This document shows positions 42,475 to 50,013 of a DNA stretch of 64,000 nt, piece after piece. The position numbers and the translations under genes were made by a program. The notes beneath the pieces are model-generated. The model ran no database searches, was not told the origin of the DNA, and was given only the letters and a program-made list of their open reading frames with translations. The DNA is from JAVVPO01 sp036655715 (GTDB lineage: Bacteria; Bacillota; Clostridia; Lachnospirales; Cellulosilyticaceae). The stretch is taken from the NCBI GenBank assembly GCA_036655715.1, contig JAVVPO010000001.1, positions 62,001 through 126,000 on the forward strand, written 5' to 3'. Positions within the stretch are counted from its first letter, which is position 1; each line of letters starts with the position of its first letter.

Positions 42475-43611
42475 ATGGTAGAAGTCTTGGAGGATCTTAA
42501 AAGTACTAATATTTTACACAAAAAGAATGTCAGTGATTTAAAGTCAACCATTGAACAGAGATATCCTAATTCTTCTTCTGAATACAAGGCTAAACTCTTT
42601 GCCCATGCTATTCATAAAATAATTGATCGTAATATCTCTCATTTTGATAAAGACCTACAACCCCATATAAAGAGTAAACTCTTACAACAAGTTATTAAAA
42701 AAGATATATTTGACATCACAGCTTATGACATCTTTGAAGTCTGTAGCTCTCTCCAAGTTTCTAATGAACATTATTTTGAGAATTTAACCACTTGGATTAA
42801 TACAACACAATCTACTGCTTTTTCAAAAGAGCAAGTCTGTGAGTTACTACATGCTCCTAAGCAGACTTTGCCCGTAGTAAAAGACCCCACTATCTTAGAA
42901 GATACACTTGTAATTGAATCTCCACCCCCATTAACAACTACTATAGCGCCTATTTCTTCTAGGCATTATTTATCCCATATTTTAAGTCATTTAAAGATTC
43001 GTCCAGGGCTCCTTCTATTAACGCTCATTATAATTATAGCTGCGCTCATACAGATTCAGAGTCCCTATAAGAGTTCTGCTTACTCCGAGGCTGCCTCTGC
43101 ATCACCTCATATGGCTCTATCAGAAGATGCTCTTCCTATCCGCTCTTCTGAAGATTTATTAGTTGGTCCAGATAATCATTTACAAAATCACTTGCAATAC
43201 AAAGAAATTAATGAAGAAACTTTATCTGATTATTTAACGGGCAGAGGTTCACTCTTAGTAGAAGAGCCTTACTTTAATAGTATTATTGATATCGCTCGGG
43301 ATTTTAATATTAATCCGCTTTTGATGTTTGCTATTACAGGACAAGAACAAGGCTTTGTGCCAAAGAGTAATCCTCAAGCTGAGTCTATTGTGAATAATCC
43401 TTTTAATGTTTTTGGTAGTTGGCAAGATTTTAATACAGATATTAAAGATACTTCTAGTATTGCTGCACGTACTATCCTTAATTTAAGTAAAGGTTGCCCC
43501 GAGGACGAAGACCCCATTAAGTGGCTCAACAAACAATATGCTGAAGACCCTAACTGGCATGTCGGTGTCTCTCAGATTCTAAATCAGCTTGAAGATATAG
43601 CTGGTCAATAG
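42475..43611 (+). CDS. Membrane-anchored protein with lysozyme/glucosaminidase-like C-terminal domain
   Basis: The 378-residue protein has a cytosolic N-terminal helical region (about 1-165), one membrane segment (near residues 178-198: GLLLLTLIIIIAALIQI), and an extracytosolic C-terminal domain (about 265-378). The latter reads SIIDIARDFNINPLLMFAITGQEQ, then NPFNVFGSWQDFN and LSKGCPEDEDPIKWLNKQYAED, which resembles glucosaminidase/lysozyme-like domains that cleave or bind peptidoglycan; the Glu in TGQEQ could be catalytic. A ribosome-binding site (aaggagg) precedes the ATG. The N-terminal region is unknown. The link to wall metabolism is inferred. Confidence 0.65.
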   Translation: MVEVLEDLKSTNILHKKNVSDLKSTIEQRYPNSSSEYKAKLFAHAIHKIIDRNISHFDKDLQPHIKSKLLQQVIKKDIFDITAYDIFEVCSSLQVSNEHYFENLTTWINTTQSTAFSKEQVCELLHAPKQTLPVVKDPTILEDTLVIESPPPLTTTIAPISSRHYLSHILSHLKIRPGLLLLTLIIIIAALIQIQSPYKSSAYSEAASASPHMALSEDALPIRSSEDLLVGPDNHLQNHLQYKEINEETLSDYLTGRGSLLVEEPYFNSIIDIARDFNINPLLMFAITGQEQGFVPKSNPQAESIVNNPFNVFGSWQDFNTDIKDTSSIAARTILNLSKGCPEDEDPIKWLNKQYAEDPNWHVGVSQILNQLEDIAGQ

Positions 43612-43612
43612 C

Positions 43613-43667
43613 AAACAAAAAAACAATAGCTATCTCCTATTGGAATAGCCATTGTTCTTTTTGTTTA
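43613..43667. terminator. Bidirectional terminator behind the glucosaminidase-like gene
   Basis: AACAATaGCTATcTCC and GGAATAGCcATTGTT pair with two mismatches, with A and T runs on both sides; the genes on either side are convergent. Confidence 0.75.
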
Positions 43668-43668
43668 T

Positions 43669-43863
43669 CTATTTTAGGTTAATTACTCTTCTCCAACACC
43701 TTTTTACACATAGACCACAACGTATACACCTATCTTGGTGGATAATATAAGGCGCACCTTTACTGATACAGTGTTTGGGGCAGACCACTTTACACGCCCC
43801 ACAGCCTGTACACTGCTTATCAATGATATAGTCTTTTTGAAAATCACTTATCTTACTGCGCAT
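43669..43863 (-). CDS. Small 2x[4Fe-4S] ferredoxin-type protein, 64 aa
   Basis: A dicluster ferredoxin-like protein: CTGCGACKVVCPKHC (residues about 19-33) and CIRCGLCVKRC (about 46-56) each have CxxCxxCxxxC spacing, giving two [4Fe-4S] clusters. Its C-terminus is basic (WRRVINLK), unlike acidic clostridial ferredoxins. The first Cys motif is followed by PKHC instead of CP, which is close to the usual pattern. The ATG overlaps the stop codon region of the upstream gene by 11 bases, so the two genes are translationally coupled. Partner unknown; it probably accepts electrons from another enzyme. Confidence 0.85.
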   Translation of the reverse strand: MRSKISDFQKDYIIDKQCTGCGACKVVCPKHCISKGAPYIIHQDRCIRCGLCVKRCWRRVINLK

Positions 43864-44113
43864 CAAAATCTATGTGAATGATGCCTTCTGATGTGTTAAT
43901 ATTGATGTATGATAAGTTGAAATCATCACTCATTACATCAATTTTATATTCAAAGAATACATCATCTTCAACCTTTGACATAAAGATATAGCTTCCGTTT
44001 TCTTTTCCTTCTATCTGATCACATATTTCATCATATATTTCGCTACCACTTACAGCCCCTGTATAGCCTGCTGTTTTGATTTTTTCTTCTATAAATGCAT
44101 ATAATGCTTCCAT
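43853..44113 (-). CDS. Hypothetical protein, 86 aa, coupled to the dicluster ferredoxin
   Basis: I do not recognise this small protein. It is acidic, with an N-terminal helix (MEALYAFIEEKIKTAG) followed by alternating hydrophobic and polar stretches expected to form a beta sheet (YIFMSKVEDDVFFEYKIDV, LSYININTSEGIIHIDFDA). No cysteine, membrane or signal features are present. Its stop overlaps the start of the ferredoxin gene by 11 bases, so their products are probably made together and may interact. A good ribosome-binding site (gaaggtag) precedes the ATG. Confidence 0.65.
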   Translation of the reverse strand: MEALYAFIEEKIKTAGYTGAVSGSEIYDEICDQIEGKENGSYIFMSKVEDDVFFEYKIDVMSDDFNLSYININTSEGIIHIDFDAQ

Positions 44114-44217
44114 GTTCTACCTTCTTTCATCTATTTCTAAGCTATAGTCTATCGTTAATCGCCCTAGGTTGTCAACTCCTATTGCATTGTTAAAAATAAT
44201 ACCTTGCTATACTACTT

Positions 44218-44270
44218 AAAATAGGCAAAAGGCCTAGAAATGAACTATCTCTAGACCTTTTGCCTATTTT
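44218..44270 (-). terminator. Terminator after the pentapeptide-repeat gene
   Basis: Positions 44218-44238 and 44250-44270 pair over about 21 bases with one mismatch (AAAATAGGCAAAAGG and CCTTTTGCCTATTTT), with a T run on the minus strand. Confidence 0.75.
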
Positions 44271-44365
44271 ACCCATGCTATTTTTATCGGGTCTACCAAG
44301 TATACTTTTACGTCATCTTATAGGATGTGTCTATTCACTCCTTATAAGCATTAAGACTCTCCTTA

Positions 44366-45022
44366 TTAGATGCGCCCCTCTGATTGGTATGCTTTAAATA
44401 TCTCTATGATATAACTTAATGTCGCGAAATCTTTAGTTATATCTCTCTTCATCATTCTAAATCCTTTTATTAAAGTTCTTTCATCAAATCGCTCAGATAA
44501 TATCATCATGCTAATAGGATTAATTTTTCCTTCTTTAGTATCTAATACACGTGCAAATTTAACAAACTCATTATCTAACATTTTCTCTACAACACCTTCA
44601 AGCGCATTGCTGATCTCTAATGCTGGCATTTCATCAAATACCTTCACATCTTGAGTAGATAAATCTAAGTTCAGTGCTTTACCTAAATCAGTTCCTACAA
44701 AAACAACATTTTTAAATGTTGCTCCTTCAAAGTCTACACCTTCTAGGTTTACTGAATCAAATATTGTATTTTCAAATTGTGCTTGTTTAAATCTACTATT
44801 TTTAAGATTTGCTGCAACAAACTCTGCCCCATCAAATTTGTTTTCAAAAAAATTACAGGCTTTAAATTGTGCTCCTCTAAAACTTGCATCACTAAAATCT
44901 GAATTTGAGAAATCACAATTATAGCAATTACTTCTTCTTAAATCTTTGTTTTTAAAATCTGAATTTATTTTTTTTCTGTTACTATAATTAATCTGGTCAT
45001 TTGCTCTCTTACTTATTGCCAT
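44366..45022 (-). CDS. Pentapeptide-repeat protein
   Basis: The 218-residue protein has about 16 tandem A(D/N)LxX-type pentapeptides from residue about 28 (NCDFSNSDFSDASFRGAQF) to about 112 (ATFKNVVFVGTDL), which build a right-handed quadrilateral beta helix. The last hundred residues are helical and unlike the repeats. Some family members mimic DNA and protect gyrase (Qnr, MfpA), but this needs other features, so I do not claim it. The N-terminus is basic and the protein is soluble. It stands alone between terminators. Confidence 0.85.
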   Translation of the reverse strand: MAISKRANDQINYSNRKKINSDFKNKDLRRSNCYNCDFSNSDFSDASFRGAQFKACNFFENKFDGAEFVAANLKNSRFKQAQFENTIFDSVNLEGVDFEGATFKNVVFVGTDLGKALNLDLSTQDVKVFDEMPALEISNALEGVVEKMLDNEFVKFARVLDTKEGKINPISMMILSERFDERTLIKGFRMMKRDITKDFATLSYIIEIFKAYQSEGRI

Positions 45023-45118
45023 ATTTTCCTCCAGCTAAAATAGATTCTATTTTAGTCTACTTTTCTTATTTTTATATGATAGTTTAGAAGCAATATATTT
45101 TCTAGGCCCTGAAAAAGA

Positions 45119-45153
45119 CAAAACTCCTATATCAAAAGATACAAGAGTTTTTT
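45119..45153 (-). terminator. Weak terminator after the RlmA gene
   Basis: AAAACTCcTATATC and GATAcAaGAGTTTT pair around an AAAA loop with mismatches; it lies behind the minus-strand gene ending at 45242. Confidence 0.45.
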
Positions 45154-45241
45154 CTGCCGCTCACTATTTTTCTTTTATCCTTATAGCATAGCATATATCC
45201 ATCATTATAGCAATTTATTTAGTGGTATTTGCTAATAGAAC

Positions 45242-46111
45242 TTAGCTATTTATACTCTTTTGAAATATTCCTATACGCATGTCCACCGTCACACTCAGTG
45301 ATTCATATAAGTCAAGTGCCTGCCTCTTTTCGGCGCTTGTTCTCCAGTAATGAGGCGTCATCTTTAATAAACTTAGTATTTCTTCTTTTTCTAGCATCAT
45401 ATCAAAAGTCATATTGCATTCTTTGATGTAGTCAATATCATCTGTTTCCATCTGATAAACTTCACTCTCTTTGAAACTTACTTCAGAATAAATAATATTC
45501 CTAAGTTGTATTAAATGATTAGGTCTTGGAAGTACTCTAATGAAAAATCCATTATCACTTAATACCCTTTTACACTCTTCCATCTCTATAGGACTAAATA
45601 CAGAAAACATACAATCTACAGACTCATCTCCTACTGGAATATGGAAGTTATTCCCCACCATCCAAGTACACTCTGAATCTGTTTTTCCTGCATATTTAAT
45701 AGCTTCTTTAGAAACATCTATGCCATAGTACTTTGCCTTGATATTTTTTTTATCGTTACTTTTCTTTAAATTTGTTAAATAGTAGCCTTCCCCACAGCCT
45801 ATATCCATAATACTTATAGGATCTGCTCTATCTTTTGGCAGACACTTCGCGATAAGCTCATTAATCTGCTCTGATAAGGGTCCATAAAATCCCCTATTTA
45901 AAAAGTCTGCTCTTGCTAGAACCATCTCTTTAGAATCTCCTGGATTCTTGCTTTTTTTCTGATTGCTCATTAATAAATTGACATAACCTTCTTTGGCTAT
46001 ATCATAAGTATGTTTATTGTCACATCTATACATTCTATTAGGAGCATCTTTAATCAATCTACTTTTGCAAACTGGGCAAAGTAGTAGGGACTCACTAAAT
46101 TGTTCTTTCAT
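45242..46111 (-). CDS. rlmA: 23S rRNA (guanine-N1)-methyltransferase, RlmA-like
   Basis: RlmA enzymes methylate N1 of G745 or G748 in 23S rRNA hairpin 35. The 289-residue protein starts with the zinc-finger part LLCPVCKSRLIKD and YRCDNKHTYDIAKEGYVNLL, then KNPGDSKEMVLARADFLNRG, the usual RlmA signature. The SAM-binding motif I IMDIGCGEGYYLTNL (about 95-110) and motif IV NGFFIRVLPRPNHL follow. The RlmA(II) type gives resistance to tylosin and mycinamicin in producers; here a housekeeping role is likely. It has a good ribosome-binding site and stands alone. Confidence 0.9.
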   Translation of the reverse strand: MKEQFSESLLLCPVCKSRLIKDAPNRMYRCDNKHTYDIAKEGYVNLLMSNQKKSKNPGDSKEMVLARADFLNRGFYGPLSEQINELIAKCLPKDRADPISIMDIGCGEGYYLTNLKKSNDKKNIKAKYYGIDVSKEAIKYAGKTDSECTWMVGNNFHIPVGDESVDCMFSVFSPIEMEECKRVLSDNGFFIRVLPRPNHLIQLRNIIYSEVSFKESEVYQMETDDIDYIKECNMTFDMMLEKEEILSLLKMTPHYWRTSAEKRQALDLYESLSVTVDMRIGIFQKSINS

Positions 46112-46220
46112 ATTTTACCATCCTTTTTATATGCCCTACAACAGGGTTTTATCTTTCATGTAATCTTTTCTTTATATTCATTATACCACTAGATGACGTG
46201 ATTAACCTCTTTTTTCTAAG

Positions 46221-46260
46221 CAAAAAAAATCCAGACTCCCCTAAATGGTTTTGTCTGGAC
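46221..46260 (-). terminator. Terminator after the sugar ABC permease genes
   Basis: TCCAGAC (46230-46236) pairs with GTCTGGA (46253-46259), with further inner pairing, followed by eight T on the minus strand. Confidence 0.75.
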
Positions 46261-46303
46261 TTGTGATAACTTACTTATCTAAGACATGAGAATCATGTAC
46301 ATA

Positions 46304-47152
46304 TTATCCTTTAACAGCTCCTGCTGCTATGCCTTTAATAATATATTTTTGACAGCTTAGATAGAATATGACTATAGGTAAAATAGCTAACACTAACATT
46401 GCCATCATGGCTCCCATATCAATAGAGCCATATCCACCTTTCAGATATTGAATAGCAATAGGGACTGTCTTGTAATCTGTTCCAATAATTAAATTAGGTA
46501 GTAAATAGTCATTCCATATCCACATGGTATTTAAGATCGCAACAGTTATAGCTGTCGGCTTTAATATAGGCAGGACAATTCCAAAGAATGTTTGAAACGG
46601 ATTACATCCATCAATTAGCGCCGCTTCTTCTACATCAATTGGAATGGACTTAATAAATCCGCAAAACATAAATACCGATAATCCCGCACCAAATCCTAAA
46701 TAAATGATAATAAGCCCAAAAGGATTATCTAAGTGCAACATATTTGCCATTTTAGTCATTGTAAACATGACCATTTGGAAAGGTACAATCATTGAAAAGA
46801 CAAATGTATAATATAAAGCTGTTGTAAACTTATTTTTTACCCTTGTAATAAACCATGCCGTCATAGAAGTAAATAATACAATGGCAATAACTGAAAATAC
46901 TGTAATAAACAATGACCACCCAAATGCTTGTATAAAGCCTGTTTTAGTAATACCATTGATATAGTTATTAAGTCCTGTAAATGTCTGTGCTACAGGTATT
47001 GCAAAGGGCATATCACTAATATAAAATTTTCCTTTAAATGAATTCATGAGTACAATAAGAATAGGGGCTAGAAATAACAGAGCTAATAAAGCTGTTAAAG
47101 TAAATAAAAAAACATTTATTCCACTATTCTTGTTGGCAGTATCTTTTTCCAT
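46304..47152 (-). CDS. MalG-type sugar ABC permease
   Basis: One of the two membrane subunits of a carbohydrate ABC importer, 282 residues with six hydrophobic segments and the EAA-loop motif EAALIDGCNPFQTFFGIVLP (residues about 186-205), which touches the ATPase. It ends GIAAGAVKG, as do typical MalG/MsmG proteins. The gene follows malF-type permease with a TAATG overlap at 47150-47154, so they are translated together. No ATPase gene is nearby; as in many Firmicutes a shared MsmK/MalK ATPase from elsewhere is expected. The locus implies maltodextrin as substrate. Confidence 0.92.
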   Translation of the reverse strand: MEKDTANKNSGINVFLFTLTALLALLFLAPILIVLMNSFKGKFYISDMPFAIPVAQTFTGLNNYINGITKTGFIQAFGWSLFITVFSVIAIVLFTSMTAWFITRVKNKFTTALYYTFVFSMIVPFQMVMFTMTKMANMLHLDNPFGLIIIYLGFGAGLSVFMFCGFIKSIPIDVEEAALIDGCNPFQTFFGIVLPILKPTAITVAILNTMWIWNDYLLPNLIIGTDYKTVPIAIQYLKGGYGSIDMGAMMAMLVLAILPIVIFYLSCQKYIIKGIAAGAVKG

Positions 47153-47994
47153 TAATGCTCTACCTCCCGACTTCTAGTAAAGATAAGTTGAGGTATAGAT
47201 ATAAGTGCTACCAAGATAAAGAATATAACCGCTTTTGCCTGACCTACACCTTCCCATCCTACTCTTCCATAGAAAGTATTGTAAATATCCAAGGCTAGCA
47301 TAGCCGTCTTGTTAGAAGGCGCTCCTGCCGTTAGTGCTAAGTTCTGATCAAATAACTTAAAAGCATTAGATACTGTTAAGAATAAGCAAATGGTAATAGA
47401 AGGCATAACTAATGGAATGGTTATACTACGTAAAACTCTAAAAGGTGATGCCCCATCAATTTTTGCTGCTTCAACAATGGTATCTGGGATATTTTGAATC
47501 CCTGCAATATAGATAATCATCATGTATCCAATAAGTTGCCAATTTATCAATATGATTAATCCCCAAAAACCATACTCTGGTTTGTATGTAAGCGTTACTC
47601 CAAATTGTTGTAGTATTCCATTTAGAATAAGCTGCCAGATATAGCCTAGTACAATCCCGCCTATTAAATTTGGCATGAAAAATACTGTTCTAAATAAATT
47701 GGTTCCTTTCATTCCTCTAGTAAGTAATAATGCTAATAAAAAGGCAAATAGATTAATGGTAATAATGGCTACTACTGCAAACTTCGCGGTGAACCACAGT
47801 GCATTTAAAAAGTCCTGGTTAGAAAAGGCCTTAATATAATTGGATAACCCCACCCATTTAGCATCTGTAACTGTCGTAAACTCTGTAAAAGATAACCCTA
47901 TCCCCATGATAAAGGGAATTAAAAAGGCTATTAAAAAAGCTATAGCTGTAGGTAACACAAAAAACGGAAAATATTTTTTGAGTGTTTTTTCCAT
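47152..47994 (-). CDS. MalF-type sugar ABC permease
   Basis: The partner membrane subunit, 280 residues with six hydrophobic segments and the EAA motif EAAKIDGASPFRVLRSITIP (residues about 175-194). Unlike E. coli MalF there is no large periplasmic loop, which is the form usual in Gram-positive bacteria. It lies between the binding-protein gene (upstream) and the MalG-type gene (1-base overlap). With these it forms an operon transcribed from a promoter upstream of 49373 with LacI-type and cre-like sites. Substrate from context is maltodextrin. Confidence 0.92.
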   Translation of the reverse strand: MEKTLKKYFPFFVLPTAIAFLIAFLIPFIMGIGLSFTEFTTVTDAKWVGLSNYIKAFSNQDFLNALWFTAKFAVVAIITINLFAFLLALLLTRGMKGTNLFRTVFFMPNLIGGIVLGYIWQLILNGILQQFGVTLTYKPEYGFWGLIILINWQLIGYMMIIYIAGIQNIPDTIVEAAKIDGASPFRVLRSITIPLVMPSITICLFLTVSNAFKLFDQNLALTAGAPSNKTAMLALDIYNTFYGRVGWEGVGQAKAVIFFILVALISIPQLIFTRSREVEH

Positions 47995-48026
47995 AAATTT
48001 TCCTCCTCAAATGATATTTAGAAAAT

Positions 48027-49373
48027 TTATTTTGCTTTTGCTGCGCTTTCTTTTGCCCAAGATTCTTTAACGATTTTAGCTACTTCATCCCAATTTTTTT
48101 GACCTTGTGCATATTCTAAAAGTGCATTACCAAAATCATCTTTGAATTGCTCACTTGGGAATCCTGCAAATGTCCATGGTACAGATGTAACATCTTTTTC
48201 CATCCATCTTAATACTTCTTTTGCTAATGGATCAGATGGCTTTTCATTCTCCTCAAATGTATTAAATGGTGCAATAAACCCTAAATCATTTGTTACATAA
48301 GATTTTCCTGTTTCACTTGAGAATAACCACTCTAAGAAAGCAACTGACATATCTTGTTTTTCCTTAGAAATTTTACCATTGATTGCAAAGTAGTTTTCTG
48401 TTCCAATACATAATCCTTGTGTTTCTTCTCCTGGCATACCTGTATAGATTGGTAAGTATTTGATGTCATCTTCACTTACAACATTGCCCTCTACGCCATT
48501 AATCTGTCCCCATGCCCAGTTACCATTTTGAACCATTGCTACTTGGCCTAATGCAAACTCAGCCATAGAATCATCTACTGATTTACTACCTAGAAGTCCT
48601 GGCTCTGAAGCAGAGTTCTTGATGTATAGATCAAATATATTTTTGTAATTTTCTTCATATGTAAAATCAATAGCTGTTGTTCCTATACTCGCTAAAATAG
48701 TATTATCATACTCTTTATTTTCTAAGAATTCATAGTAAAAAGGTACGTTAGCTAAGTGAGTTTGCCATCTCCATTGTTCTCCACTTCCTAGTGAAGTAGA
48801 TGAAAATACACCTTTAATACCTAATTCATCTTTATGTTTAGTCATATCTTCTGCTACACTTGATAGCATTTCGAAGTTTGTAATTTCTTCTGCTGAATTA
48901 ATAGCAACTAATTTATTAGGTAATGCAAAGTATTTTTCCATGATTGCATTGTTATAGATAATACCATAACCTTCAACAACGTAAGGAATACCATATACCC
49001 CATCCCCATTTGTTACAGCTAAGCTTTGATCAGATAAATAGCTATATAGTTTGGTATCTTTTAAATCTAAGCAATAATCTGCCCATGCACTATAGCCTAC
49101 TGGTCCGTTAATTTGAAAAATAGTTGGTGCTTCTGATTTAGACATCTCTGATTTCAAAGTTGTTTCGTATGAGCCACTAGCAGCTGTCACAACTTTAACT
49201 TTAACCCCTGTCTCTTTGAAATAATCATCTGCAATTTTTTCATAAACTTCTGCAATTTCAGGTTTGAAGTTTAAAAAATAAATCTCTTTTGCCTCTTCTT
49301 TTGTTCCACACCCTACCATAGAAAAGATCATTAATCCACTTAAAAGTAGCCCCAACATTTTTTTAATTTTCAT
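48027..49373 (-). CDS. Maltodextrin-type extracellular solute-binding lipoprotein
   Basis: The 448-residue protein begins with a lipoprotein signal, KKMLGLLLSGLMIFSMVGCG, with Cys22 as the lipid-attached residue. The mature part follows the MalE/cluster 1 fold: VKVKVVTAASGSYETTL, EAPTIFQINGPVGYSAW, LGQVAMVQNGNWAWGQ and SSETGKSYVTNDLGFIAPF. It captures the sugar outside the membrane and delivers it to the two permeases encoded 30 bases downstream. The place next to malQ and a LacI-type regulator points to maltodextrins. Lipidation would use the lgt of this window. Confidence 0.92.
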   Translation of the reverse strand: MKIKKMLGLLLSGLMIFSMVGCGTKEEAKEIYFLNFKPEIAEVYEKIADDYFKETGVKVKVVTAASGSYETTLKSEMSKSEAPTIFQINGPVGYSAWADYCLDLKDTKLYSYLSDQSLAVTNGDGVYGIPYVVEGYGIIYNNAIMEKYFALPNKLVAINSAEEITNFEMLSSVAEDMTKHKDELGIKGVFSSTSLGSGEQWRWQTHLANVPFYYEFLENKEYDNTILASIGTTAIDFTYEENYKNIFDLYIKNSASEPGLLGSKSVDDSMAEFALGQVAMVQNGNWAWGQINGVEGNVVSEDDIKYLPIYTGMPGEETQGLCIGTENYFAINGKISKEKQDMSVAFLEWLFSSETGKSYVTNDLGFIAPFNTFEENEKPSDPLAKEVLRWMEKDVTSVPWTFAGFPSEQFKDDFGNALLEYAQGQKNWDEVAKIVKESWAKESAAKAK

Positions 49374-49411
49374 ACGCTTAACCCCTCTTTACATTTTATT
49401 ATGATTTTTTA

Positions 49412-49424
49412 TTAAACGCTTTTA
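49412..49424 (-). promoter_or_regulatory. Candidate cre (CcpA) site before the maltodextrin operon
   Basis: AAAAGCGTTTAA on the minus strand resembles the cre core AARCGNWW and lies about 40 bases before the binding-protein start. It would give carbon catabolite repression. Weak, motif-based. Confidence 0.35.
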
Positions 49425-49453
49425 CTAAAATGTCTTACCCTTAACCCCAAGCC

Positions 49454-49465
49454 GGTAACGTTACC
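49454..49465. promoter_or_regulatory. Palindromic LacI-type operator of the maltodextrin operon
   Basis: GGTAACGTTACC is a perfect 12-bp palindrome with the central CG typical for LacI-family operators. It lies about 80 bases upstream of the solute-binding protein start, close to a TATATAAA-like -10 region on the minus strand. The likely ligand is the LacI regulator at 51636. Confidence 0.6.
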
Positions 49466-49643
49466 AATTTATATAATAAATGTTACCACATTTGTATTTA
49501 TTCCACAAGCTTTTTTTATACTTTTATATAATTAAATTATATTTTCAGTTTTAATTTTATTATTTCATATAATTATAACTAAAAATAAGCTTAATCATCT
49601 GTTACTATTTACAATGCAAAACATTTTAATTTTTATCATGGTT

Positions 49644-50012
49644 CTACGTATTAGTAAATACTTGCTTTGCAATAGATAATGCCTCTTCAAAAACTATATG
49701 CTCTTCATCTACTAATATTCTAATAAATTCAGGAATAGCATGTATTGACATTTTTTGAGCCATAAGCAATAATCGGCACATTCTATTTGCTGGCCCTCTA
49801 CAATCCTTTGGGTGAATAGACCATTGCTAATAAGCCATCTTATTTTGCTTATACGTTTCTTCTGTCTTTTCCCAGTTATCTACAACCCCTTCAAGAAGTG
49901 CTGAAGATAAGCTGTTCCAGACTTAATAGGGCGCCGCTTTTTCTAGAGATTTCCCATACTTCACTTTACAATATTTTTTCATGTTATCTTGCAATTCTTG
50001 TTTATTCATCAT
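49644..50012 (-). pseudogene. Glycogen/maltodextrin phosphorylase remnant
   Basis: From the ATG at 50012 the minus strand reads KYCKVKYGKSLEKAAPY, a stop, then SALLEGVVDNWEKTEETYKQNK, the start of a GlgP/MalP protein. After a second stop it continues with AIPEFIRILVDEEHIVFEEA and SIAKQVFTNT, which is the central AIPELMRILVDEE block of the phosphorylase. Two in-frame stops and loss of most of the 750-800 residues show a broken gene. It begins right at the malQ stop, so it belonged to the maltodextrin operon. The catalytic PLP lysine region is absent. Confidence 0.8.
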
Positions 50013-50013
50013 A

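Noticed and set aside
44366..45022. Qnr-type quinolone protection protein
   Set aside because: It has a pentapeptide-repeat core, but its long helical C-terminus and few repeats do not match Qnr or MfpA.
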